Virus record (IMG/VR): IMGVR_UViG_3300032331_003172
Location: 1-50,349 of that record
Reading direction: 5' to 3' (one strand)
From: a virus
DNA: 50,349 nt
The notes under the pieces were generated by a model. That model made no database searches. It worked only from the letters and a program-made list of their open reading frames with translations, and was not told the DNA's origin. The position numbers and the translations under genes were made by a program. Below are positions 17,351 to 27,100 of this stretch, in pieces; the stretch's first letter is position 1, and each line of letters opens with the position of its first letter.

Positions 17351-18265
17351 ATGGCAACAGTAAACATTACAGAAATTTTGGGCTCCGACTCTATCTCGGG
17401 GTCTAGGATAACCATCAATTCAAACTTTTTAATCCTCCAGAACTGGATAAACGGATATATCACGGTTTTCGGGATAGACAGCGTGAATGGGATTTTGGAT
17501 TTAACCTCGGCTTCGACCGGTAGGGTTAGTGCTAAGCAAGGCAGCTTTAATTCTCTAGCCCTTCCGTCTTCAGGTACAGCTTTGGCCTCAGTGAACTCTT
17601 CAGGACAAGCATCCTTTGCAAGCGTCGCAACAACCACACTAACTGCTTCTGGAGCTGTGACATTAAACGGATCGGTAACTCTTTCATCTGCATCTATATT
17701 TACAGTAGGAGGTACTTCTAGCTTTAACGGGTCACTATCCGCTAACGGTGCTTTCTATTTAGGAACATCTCAATTAACAGGACACGTGATCGCTCAGAAT
17801 ACGATGTATCTTTCTGGGTTAACCGCAGGCTCTGCCTTCCCCGCAAATACTGCAGGTGGCGGAGGAGTTTATACGTCTATGAATTCCCCTTATGCACTGA
17901 TGGGACAAGAAGATGTTATTTACGCAAATTGCGGACCAACCGGATTTTATCTAAAAATGGTTAACGGGCTTTCTCCTGCCGGCGGTACATTACCTAACAT
18001 ACCTCAAGGATCTAGAATAACTATTATCAACACATCTTCTGCTACAGGGTATATCTGGACCGGAACTACGGGAGCTACCGCTTATTATACAGGGTTCAAC
18101 ACTGCCGCTTCTTATGGCGGATTTTCTTCAGGTGGTATAGTGGTAAACCAGAATAAGGCATACAGATCTTCAGTTACCCTTCAATGGGAACCTAGAGTTG
18201 GACAGGGACAAGCCAACCAAAACGGTTCTTGGGTAGTTTTGAGCTCTACTAATATGACAGTTTAA
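17351..18265 (+). CDS. Fibre-type structural protein, Ser/Thr/Gly-rich beta repeat
   Basis: The product has 304 residues. The N-terminus (GSRITINSNFLILQNWINGY) resembles the INSNF motif at the start of the three collagen-like proteins further downstream. Residues about 55-150 are a low-complexity beta pattern (TASGAVTLNGSVTLSSASIF, then GGTSSFNGSLSANGAFYLGT) typical of trimeric beta-helical shafts. A compact C-terminal region (about 190-304) contains SRITIINTSSATGYIWTG. It is the first gene of the second structural run, 21 bases ahead of the next. It is probably a tail fibre or head/tail decoration fibre. No enzymatic motif is visible. Confidence 0.65.
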   Translation: MATVNITEILGSDSISGSRITINSNFLILQNWINGYITVFGIDSVNGILDLTSASTGRVSAKQGSFNSLALPSSGTALASVNSSGQASFASVATTTLTASGAVTLNGSVTLSSASIFTVGGTSSFNGSLSANGAFYLGTSQLTGHVIAQNTMYLSGLTAGSAFPANTAGGGGVYTSMNSPYALMGQEDVIYANCGPTGFYLKMVNGLSPAGGTLPNIPQGSRITIINTSSATGYIWTGTTGATAYYTGFNTAASYGGFSSGGIVVNQNKAYRSSVTLQWEPRVGQGQANQNGSWVVLSSTNMTV

Positions 18266-18286
18266 TAATAAAAATTAGAAACCTTA

Positions 18287-20494
18287 ATGGCAAAGACACC
18301 TTTTATAAGACCGCTTCAAGTACAGGGAGGAACATTTTATTCTTTCTCATCTGCATCCGAGGATTTGTCATTCTCCTTTAATAATTCAGTTAACAAATTT
18401 AGATTTTCGAAGTTTGCCTTATTGAATATTCCAAACATCGATAATGGCTATAGTTCTTCTTCACAAGATAACCTTATTAGATTAAATGCTCCTGATGGAG
18501 CTTTTATAGACTATGCAACTTCAGCAGGAAAAATTATTACCGGAGACGGCAACATAGACTTCTCACAGAGTTTTCAAAGCTACTGCTTAAACTTTGAAAC
18601 CACAGCGACTAGCACTGATGAATACGATTCTACACTTAAGCAAAACATATCAGAAAGAGTTTTCTTTAAGTGGCTCAAAGAAACGGGAGCTATGAGATGG
18701 AGACCCGCTGACTCTTCAGAGGTTTCTCCTGCTTTGAATCAATCCACAGTTACTATAGTTAATGATCTTCCAGTAACACAAAAAAGATATGTTGAAGGTG
18801 ATACCGCTTTAGGTACAACCGGGGCATACGGAATAACAGCGGGTACTTATAATAGGGTAGTTCAATACGTAGGAAGTCTTGATATTGTAAATACAGTTAA
18901 GAATTCTAATAACACTTATTCTGAAGTTTATGTTTACGTTCCAACTAAGGACGGAAATACCCCTACAGTACTATTCAAAAACGTTGTAGATAAAAATTAT
19001 TATCCAGATTACCAGTGGACTAATAATCCGACTAATCCTTTGAATGATGAATATCTATTCGGAAGAAATTATGACGATATTAATCCTAGTGGTCTTACTA
19101 CCCTAGCCATTTTTGATGATGATGTTTTAGGAGCACCAACATCTACATATTTTTATACGGGTACAAACGGAGCGACCGCTTCTGGGAACTGGTACACTCC
19201 AAGGGATACTGCTAACACTTATTTTAGTGATATTCTTTTCACTGATGCCTCTAATGACATCCTCACTAAAACGTACAACAATAATTCTCTAACATACGTC
19301 AGATCTAGACTTGATTCAATAGGAATTGATTTCGATCCTAATTCATACCAGGGAATACTTACAAATCCTAGCATCAGCACTTTAGAAGAGTTTAATGCAA
19401 CACCAGATGCTAACGACTTTGAATTCAACTGTGTTCTGGTTTATTATGACATCTACGATCCTGCTAACCCGGCAGATTCTGCAACCAATCTTTTTGGTGT
19501 TCTATTTTTAGATGACGTTAACACTTCGGGCGGAGACGTATACATTCCTAGACTTCAGAAATATAGACCTAATCCAGTAACTAAGCTTAACGGTAACTCT
19601 TATGGATTTAAGATCAATCTTAAATTTGATGTTGATATAGATCAAACTGGAGTTGAGCAGGCAATAAATGATTACTCTCCGTTTTCGCTTTCTATGTTTA
19701 TGGATGCTATGAACGTTCTTCAAGACGCAAGTTCATCTTTAAATAACGCTACAACGGATTTTATAGATTTAAGTGATAGGGTAACAAGTCTAGAAAACGT
19801 AACACTCAGCGCACCAACTTCAATAAATTTAGATAGAAGAATAAACTCTATAGAGCAAACTCTTGCTGCTAATCAAGCTTTATTAAGAAATACAAGCTCT
19901 ATAATGCAGCTAATTAATCAAAACTATGATTTAGTAAGATCAATTCTAAACAATCAAACTAGCGTTGAGGTTTCATATAATTTAGATCTAATTAAACAAG
20001 GAGAAGGAATTATAGTAGACAGAAGCGTACCTAATCAAGTTTTTATAAATAACGATAGCCAGGATTTTAACATAGGAGCTAACAAGGGATATGGAACATT
20101 AACTCAAAATGGATTAAATGTAATTCCTCTAGTGGATTTCTCAAATTATTTTAAACATGTTAATAATGGAAATCCTTTAACCCTAACTGGTGATTTAACA
20201 ATAAGAATAGACGATAGTCAGATTAATTGGAAAAAAGGACAAAGATTTAGAATGTCCTTCGGAGACGAGATTTATCTGGGTAATTTTACTATAACTATCT
20301 TAACTGATGCTTTGGGACAATATCCTCTAACAAATCCTACAGGAACATCATATTCAAAAGTAGTAATATCACTGAATGACGCGACATTTGCTGCTTATGA
20401 CTATTTACCAGTTATGGATATAGTTTGTATAGATCAAAGTAATCTGAAATTCCAAGTTGATTTAGTTGGAAAAAGTTTAACAAACAACGTATAA
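18287..20494 (+). CDS. Large virion protein with central coiled coil (735 aa)
   Basis: I do not recognise the family. Residues 1-450 are beta-rich and Asn/Asp/Ser/Tyr-rich. Residues about 455-575 are predicted helical coiled coil, with heptad-like segments (ATTDFIDLSDRVTSLENVTL, later INSIEQTLAANQALLRNTSS). The last ~160 residues are again beta-rich. The arrangement beta domain, coiled coil, beta domain is common in trimeric phage fibres and baseplate attachment proteins. It lies in a tight run of structural genes (21 bases after the previous, 17 before the next). No membrane segment is present. Confidence 0.65.
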   Translation: MAKTPFIRPLQVQGGTFYSFSSASEDLSFSFNNSVNKFRFSKFALLNIPNIDNGYSSSSQDNLIRLNAPDGAFIDYATSAGKIITGDGNIDFSQSFQSYCLNFETTATSTDEYDSTLKQNISERVFFKWLKETGAMRWRPADSSEVSPALNQSTVTIVNDLPVTQKRYVEGDTALGTTGAYGITAGTYNRVVQYVGSLDIVNTVKNSNNTYSEVYVYVPTKDGNTPTVLFKNVVDKNYYPDYQWTNNPTNPLNDEYLFGRNYDDINPSGLTTLAIFDDDVLGAPTSTYFYTGTNGATASGNWYTPRDTANTYFSDILFTDASNDILTKTYNNNSLTYVRSRLDSIGIDFDPNSYQGILTNPSISTLEEFNATPDANDFEFNCVLVYYDIYDPANPADSATNLFGVLFLDDVNTSGGDVYIPRLQKYRPNPVTKLNGNSYGFKINLKFDVDIDQTGVEQAINDYSPFSLSMFMDAMNVLQDASSSLNNATTDFIDLSDRVTSLENVTLSAPTSINLDRRINSIEQTLAANQALLRNTSSIMQLINQNYDLVRSILNNQTSVEVSYNLDLIKQGEGIIVDRSVPNQVFINNDSQDFNIGANKGYGTLTQNGLNVIPLVDFSNYFKHVNNGNPLTLTGDLTIRIDDSQINWKKGQRFRMSFGDEIYLGNFTITILTDALGQYPLTNPTGTSYSKVVISLNDATFAAYDYLPVMDIVCIDQSNLKFQVDLVGKSLTNNV

Positions 20495-20511
20495 TATAAA
20501 TATTAAAAGAA

Positions 20512-23500
20512 ATGGCAGGCACACAAAACTCAATAAGTTCTTTAATTGCTCAGTTTCTAAGACTGCAAAAGAACTCTTTGGAAATACTCAATGGATTGAA
20601 CGAAGCTGCGGTTTCAACGAACGATACTGTTACTATCGAGGTTCTTGATGAGCAGGGTCTACCTAAAAACGCAAACATTCCTTCTTATGGTTATTTAAGA
20701 GGGGAACTTCAGAGAATTGACAATAATATAAAATCATTAGCTGGGATTGGAGATTCATCTTCTACAGTAAGAAATCCAGACGGAACATATTCACAGGTCT
20801 TCAAAGTCGAGACTTTGAAGAATCCACCGACTCTTTCAAATCTACCTGTACCTAATACTTTTTATGTAAAAGATAATTGGTTTTTCGAAAGCTTCCTAAG
20901 TCCACTTCTTTATGTTAGTGTGAATGTAACTGGAAAGATTCCAGACAGTGCTGATAGAATTAATGTAAAAAGGATAATTGCTAACACCGATACTGAAGTT
21001 AAAAGAACTTATTTTGATTCAAACATTAAAGGAAGAAACGATCTTACGTACGACCAATACATAAAAGCTTTACAGGACAATGGCATTGGTTATTTTGTAG
21101 ATGAAGACATAGTTAATCTTCCGCTAAGAGAAATAAGATACATTGGAAATTTTGGTGTTCTTTCTTATTATGATGATTTAGTTTCTGTTACAGACGCAAA
21201 CGGAAACATTTACCAGGAGACTAGAAGAAATTACAAGCTAGATCAGTTAACTTATACTGACACTTTATCAACGGTTAGAAACGGAAGAACACTGGATGTA
21301 AATGACAAAGTTTCAACCCCGGACGGAACACAGTATTTAATTACTGCGGTTAATAAAGATCAAAATTCAATCCAGGCAAAAAGAGTTTCTGGATATGAAG
21401 CTATCCAATTAGGTGCAAATACTCTTTCGATTTCATCTACAGACTTTGGTCCTAGATACATTCAAGTTAATGTTGGCTATAATGAGAGACAAGGGATTTT
21501 CTTTAAAACTATTGATGATTATTTTAATATACAAGGAGCTAACTGGTCAACCGGTATAGTTTTCTGGAGTAATGAACTTACGACTAAAAATTCAGACGGA
21601 GAAATAGTTACTTTAGAAAATTACTATCTCACAGAAGTTTCCGATATGGGTAAAGTTTTTCTTGGTATGGCCAAGGAAAAAAAGGTCCCTGCAGTTCAAG
21701 GTCTTACCCCCAATGCACCACTTGTAACAACTGACAGCTTTAAAGTTGTACAGATAAACAAACAGGTAACAGATTCTACTTCTATAAAAGTAGTTAACGA
21801 CAAGCTTCAGGTTAAGAGCGGACTAAAATCAGAAATAGATTCTTTAGATGATGCTATTAATAAATCTAAGCTTCAGTTAAATACTGGATTAGCCACTTCT
21901 GACCAATTGGATGTTCAGATTGCAAGAGAAGGTGTGGATGCTAATAGCATACTAGGAGCTAATCTGACAGAGGCAAAAATAAAACAGAGAACAAATCCAA
22001 TAGGGATTAACGTAGAATCTGTTAAAGCAAATCTCAATAACCTCATAAATGAGAGAGTTAAGAAGGTTCAACTTTACGCTTCTATTGTTGATGAGGTTAG
22101 TACTATAGTTCAGGATGTACCTCAAATAGTTGCTGAGCCTAAGTATAGAGTTAGAGGATTCTGGCCTATACCTGCTCCAAAAGTAAGTCCTTCTACCGGA
22201 GATCAGGCAGTCATTCAATTCTCTGTTAGATATAGATACCTGAGTGATAGCGGTTCTGCACAACCTTCAGAACAAATTGAATATACCGATATTGATGGCG
22301 TTAAAAAAGTTGGAGCTTTTTCCAACTGGGTCGAATATAAAACTGATATCAGGAAGAAAGTTTACGACGACACTAAGGGGGTTTATGTTTGGGTTCCAGA
22401 AGCAACCGCAGATTCAAATATTCAAAATATAAATCAGTTAGATTTAGCTATAACAAAAGGAGAAAAGCTTGAAATCCAGATAGCTTCTATTTCTGAAGCT
22501 GGATGGCCAGACAATCCTTTGACTTCTGAATATTCGCCTTCTGTTGTGGTGTCTTTCCCTGACAACCTTTCAGTAAACGGAGTTACAAATCTTCTTAGAA
22601 CCAACAACGAAGACTCTGCAGTGGTTAAGGTTCAAGCAAATCTTGATGCTCAAGGATTGCCTGTGCACCTTTCTCAGCAATTTACTTCAGGGGATAAAAC
22701 TTACTTCCACGATTCTACAGGAATAGCAAGCGGATTCTTTACAAGCTCTGGATTGGTTATAAATCTGTTTGACAAGATAACGGACCTTCAGAATCAAATA
22801 AACACTCTTAAAGCGGGTATTACGCAAGCTAAAGGAGTTCTTGAAGTTTATATTGTTGACTCATCCGGAAATAAAATTAAGATATCTAAAGGAGCTACAG
22901 CTAAGCTTAATGCTGGATTCTATTCAGATATCTACACCAGTCCACTTACAAGCGATGCTGGAAAAATTGCTTCTGTTAGTTACAGTATACAGCTTTTCAA
23001 CCCTGAAGCTAGTCCTTTAGAACTTGCTTCAATCATACCTGGTGGATTGGAAACTAGAGCACCTTCCACTATAAGTGGGACTTACCCAGCTGGTTACAAC
23101 GATAACTTAAGATACGGGGACGCTGCTATATCTATAACATCTCTAACTAAGCCAGATATAAGTTCGAATCAAGCTTTCAGACAAGCACCACCTTATTCTT
23201 CTGCTAGTGCATATTCACAGTTCATTTATCCTAGATATAGAAACGTCGGATTTAATCAGATCTTAGTTAATAACCCATCAGTTGGAGATCTTGGAGCATT
23301 CTTTACTTCTGTGTATACCCCTTCTTATGCTTACGATGGATCTGCTTCGACTACACAAATAAACTTCGGAGTTCCTGGAATTTATCCTCAAAACGGAACA
23401 ATATTTACTCCGTATGATCCTACAGTAACTCCAGCATCTGTTCAGGGTGCAACTGCATCAAACATTTGGAATGGAACATTCTCTGGTGTTACTTCAGGAA

Positions 23501-24156
23501 ATCCTATTGGAGGTGGAGGTATATCAGAATTCTGTATAGACATTAGACACCCTTACTTAATATCTGTTGGCGCATCAAGCTCTTACACTACATATGACGA
23601 TTTGGTTAAACCTTTTGAAACTCCATTTGCATACGCTCCTTTTAGACACACACAGTCTTTCTGGGGTGATACCACATTAAGCGTTTATTGGGTACAACAG
23701 TCTTATAGAGCACCAATCACTTTTGCAGCTGGAGCTACAGCAGCAAGACAAGATGCAATGTACCCTGATAAGTTAGGATTCTCTTCGAATGATGAATATT
23801 TAATAGGAAAATTCTCTTGCGGAGCTTATCTGTTTCTAGCGCCTACTTCTGGATCTTATGTTCAGGTTCCTGGTACTACTAGTCTTTCCACTAAACAACT
23901 TCTATCAGGAGAACCTAATGCTATAAACGTCCCTCTAATATTCCAATTTAGAGCTGTTGATAAAGCAGGATACATCGGAGGCTGGAGAAAATCTGGTAAT
24001 CTTTCAAATATAACATACGCTAAGAAAATAGGAATCGACATACAGGTTCTTAACGGTGATGCTTTCTCGTTCGATGTACAGGTTACTGGATCATACCAAA
24101 ATGATACATTAGTGGCTCCTAATTTCGATAGCGGATTAAGTGCTGTTAATTTTTAA
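20512..24156 (+). CDS. 1214-aa tail/baseplate protein with FN3-like segment
   Basis: The family is unrecognised. The N-terminus is helical (NSISSLIAQFLRLQKNSLEI). Residues about 435-515 form coiled coil (KSEIDSLDDAINKSKLQLNT). Residues about 550-685 look like a fibronectin-III-type beta-sandwich ending EIQIASISEAGWPDNPLTSE, a pattern familiar from host-contact tail proteins. A further helical pair (NLFDKITDLQNQINTLKAGI, about 755) precedes a C-terminal beta region of ~430 residues with many Tyr/Pro/Ser. The gene is 17 bases after the coiled-coil protein and 23 before the 1823-residue protein. I infer a structural role in the tail tip or fibre network. Confidence 0.65.
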   Translation: MAGTQNSISSLIAQFLRLQKNSLEILNGLNEAAVSTNDTVTIEVLDEQGLPKNANIPSYGYLRGELQRIDNNIKSLAGIGDSSSTVRNPDGTYSQVFKVETLKNPPTLSNLPVPNTFYVKDNWFFESFLSPLLYVSVNVTGKIPDSADRINVKRIIANTDTEVKRTYFDSNIKGRNDLTYDQYIKALQDNGIGYFVDEDIVNLPLREIRYIGNFGVLSYYDDLVSVTDANGNIYQETRRNYKLDQLTYTDTLSTVRNGRTLDVNDKVSTPDGTQYLITAVNKDQNSIQAKRVSGYEAIQLGANTLSISSTDFGPRYIQVNVGYNERQGIFFKTIDDYFNIQGANWSTGIVFWSNELTTKNSDGEIVTLENYYLTEVSDMGKVFLGMAKEKKVPAVQGLTPNAPLVTTDSFKVVQINKQVTDSTSIKVVNDKLQVKSGLKSEIDSLDDAINKSKLQLNTGLATSDQLDVQIAREGVDANSILGANLTEAKIKQRTNPIGINVESVKANLNNLINERVKKVQLYASIVDEVSTIVQDVPQIVAEPKYRVRGFWPIPAPKVSPSTGDQAVIQFSVRYRYLSDSGSAQPSEQIEYTDIDGVKKVGAFSNWVEYKTDIRKKVYDDTKGVYVWVPEATADSNIQNINQLDLAITKGEKLEIQIASISEAGWPDNPLTSEYSPSVVVSFPDNLSVNGVTNLLRTNNEDSAVVKVQANLDAQGLPVHLSQQFTSGDKTYFHDSTGIASGFFTSSGLVINLFDKITDLQNQINTLKAGITQAKGVLEVYIVDSSGNKIKISKGATAKLNAGFYSDIYTSPLTSDAGKIASVSYSIQLFNPEASPLELASIIPGGLETRAPSTISGTYPAGYNDNLRYGDAAISITSLTKPDISSNQAFRQAPPYSSASAYSQFIYPRYRNVGFNQILVNNPSVGDLGAFFTSVYTPSYAYDGSASTTQINFGVPGIYPQNGTIFTPYDPTVTPASVQGATASNIWNGTFSGVTSGNPIGGGGISEFCIDIRHPYLISVGASSSYTTYDDLVKPFETPFAYAPFRHTQSFWGDTTLSVYWVQQSYRAPITFAAGATAARQDAMYPDKLGFSSNDEYLIGKFSCGAYLFLAPTSGSYVQVPGTTSLSTKQLLSGEPNAINVPLIFQFRAVDKAGYIGGWRKSGNLSNITYAKKIGIDIQVLNGDAFSFDVQVTGSYQNDTLVAPNFDSGLSAVNF

Positions 24157-24179
24157 AAATATAAAAGCTGAGAGCTAAT

Positions 24180-27100
24180 ATGTCTCAATCTAAACTTTTT
24201 GATTACAATTCATCGTTTTCTGTAACGAGAACTAACCCTAAACTATCCGGGAATTTTAAAATCACGGTAGATTCAAACGATGGAGTTTGGTTTAATTCCA
24301 TAGACGCAAATCCGACTCTAAGCGATAATAGATTTAAAAAGTTTAATATCACTGGAGAGAATAGCTACTCTGTCGATCTTTTTAATTTTTTCGATCAAGG
24401 ACAGATCTCTAAGGACCTAGTTTTTCAGGTAGCTAATTTTACTAACGGAGCCGTTCAATCTGCAGAGAATTTTGCAGATCAATATGATTTTTTTTACGGA
24501 AGCGGAGCTTCTTCTTTAATAGATAAAAATTACAAAGAATCTTTTAAATATTTTGCCCCTCTTTGGATAAAGAATGAACTTCCTGATTTTTTTGTAGTAT
24601 TCAAATTACCAAATCCTTTAGATTATCCATACTCTAAAAACGTAACAACAATTAATTCAGGAACTAAATATAAGATTATACAGGATTATAATAGCACATC
24701 CCCTTTTGTCGTATCTTATGGGAAAAGTCCATCAGGTAATGATATCTATTACGGAGACGGCGATGTTTTTTCAGGTCTGAATAATTATTCTACATACACA
24801 ATAATCAGCGGAAGCGGAAAGGTTGCTATATTTAACGAGCTAGCTTATCTCCCGGACGTTCTTGATGTTGAACAAACCTTCAAGCAGAAGATTCTTAATA
24901 ATTGTACTGCAATCAAGACTTTTGACTTAAGAGAAAATACTAAAATAGGAAAATACATAAGATCAATCTTCAACAATCCTTTATTTTCTAAATCACCTCT
25001 GGAAGTCAGCTGGGGATCTAATTCTTATACATATTTTAAAGGGGTAAGTTATAACGAAGGGGTTTTCACTAAAAAAGGAGAGCTCTTAAGTTCTTTTCTA
25101 TCTTCTTCTGATTCTGATCCGATGATAGATTTTGAGGATTATATAACCTCTGGATTTTCTAGGAACGGTGTTATCTGTCCAAATATTCTAAATCTTGAAT
25201 TTATATTCGACGATGACGAATCAAATCTGTATACCATTAACAGATACATCGGATTTTACGTTTCTAGAAATGATATAGCTAGTGTTAGAATGAACGGCAG
25301 TTTTTTCTATGACTATAAAGATCTAAAGGGTAACAATAACCTTCCTAAACCTTCCATAGATAATGTTGGATATTATTACAATAATTACCCAACAATAATG
25401 GGATCTACATCAGGAATCAGATTGTTCTATGAAGGGGGAAGTGGATTTTTACCGGGATCTGACGATGTTAATTTATATAACCCGAATAAGCTTTTTTATA
25501 TAACAGATAAAGATAATAATTTTTATAGTCTTAAAAGAAATGAAGATTATTTAACACCTGGCGGGAATTCACCGGATTATTCCTACGGTCCTTTTAATTA
25601 TAGCACAGATACTTTTTCTGCAACAGGATCCACTGGAGCAACTTCAGGGTCTGTTGTAATCGGAAATACTATAACCAATCTTCTTAACTTCACAGGATCT
25701 GATACTAAAGTAGGAACAATACCAGGAATAAATGCAAAGGAGGCTGGAAGATCTTATGCAGAAGTGGAGTTTCTAAAACAGTATGATCTAAACAATCCTT
25801 TAACATTTAAAATATACTGGCCTAACGGATCGCAGTCAGAGGGCAGCAGAAAATATGACGTTGTGAGATCTGGTGATTTTTCTGCAATATTTCCTTGGGT
25901 CGAAGGAGCATATTATTTTACTGGAGATTCTTATTATTTCAATGCCTCTGCAGGTACAACTGAACAAATTGCAAGTGCTTTTTCCGGGGTAGTTAGACAG
26001 GTAGATCAGATAACTTGGGATTCCGGATACGATTCTGCTTCTTCTGTGATAAGACTCAAGAACCCGGGATTCTATGGTAACACCCAGTATTCCATTAGCG
26101 TTTTTGATGACTACACATCTTTCTTAACCGTGTATAAGGGAAATTGGTCAAATAGTTCAGCATATTCTATCGGTGACGTTGTAATGTATGATAATTCATA
26201 TTATTCCTCGAACATCGCAATATCATCATCTAGCGGATCAGGAACAATCCCAGGAGGTACAGCTTGGAGTCCATATAAAACTTTTAGTCAGAGTGGATAT
26301 GTTAAAATAAATGGGGTTGATGCTTCGGAACTAGACTACAATACGAATTTCGTGGGCGGGACTAAAACCAAAAACAATAGAATAATTTTTGATAATAAAT
26401 ATTCTAATTTGGTTCAACCTGGATATTTTATGAATACCACGACGGGGAGGTCTAAGATTACCAGTGTTACCAAGTATGTCGATTCACCTAAAAAAGATCC
26501 AGACACCGAGAGTGTTATAGGATTTAATAATTTTAATTATCTTCTTGTTGCTAACCTTGAAGACGAAAATGCTATAGTTGCATTAGGTTCTGATAATTCT
26601 TTCAATACATATTCTTCTGCAGTTTCTAAGATAGGAGTTTTTACATTCTTTGATACTAAAGAATTTGATTTTGATTTCTGGAGTTCAAATTACGGATACA
26701 ATCCTGTCGGCGAAACCTTTAAATATTTCCAAATCCAAACAGGGGTTACCGGTGCAATAGATCCGAATATTCCATATCTAGTTAAATCTGGACAGGTCCT
26801 ATATAATAACAATCTGTATGATCAGGGTGCTATATTCTATGGTGTAACCGGATACACTTCTTTCGAAAACGCTAACCCTAGTATAGCTAAGGACGTTGTA
26901 GTTTTTCCTGCCCAGTACTCTAACATATCTTATGATCCTAGCGCTACTAGTTATCAAGATATAAAATACTATAAAGATCTTGATGCCTTTATTGGATTTT
27001 TAGGAATACAGGAGTTAAATCCGGATTCACTTAAATCTGGTGCAACTAAGGAGGAGATTTTCCTTCATGGTAAGCTCAATTCTGAATATGAGTATTTAAG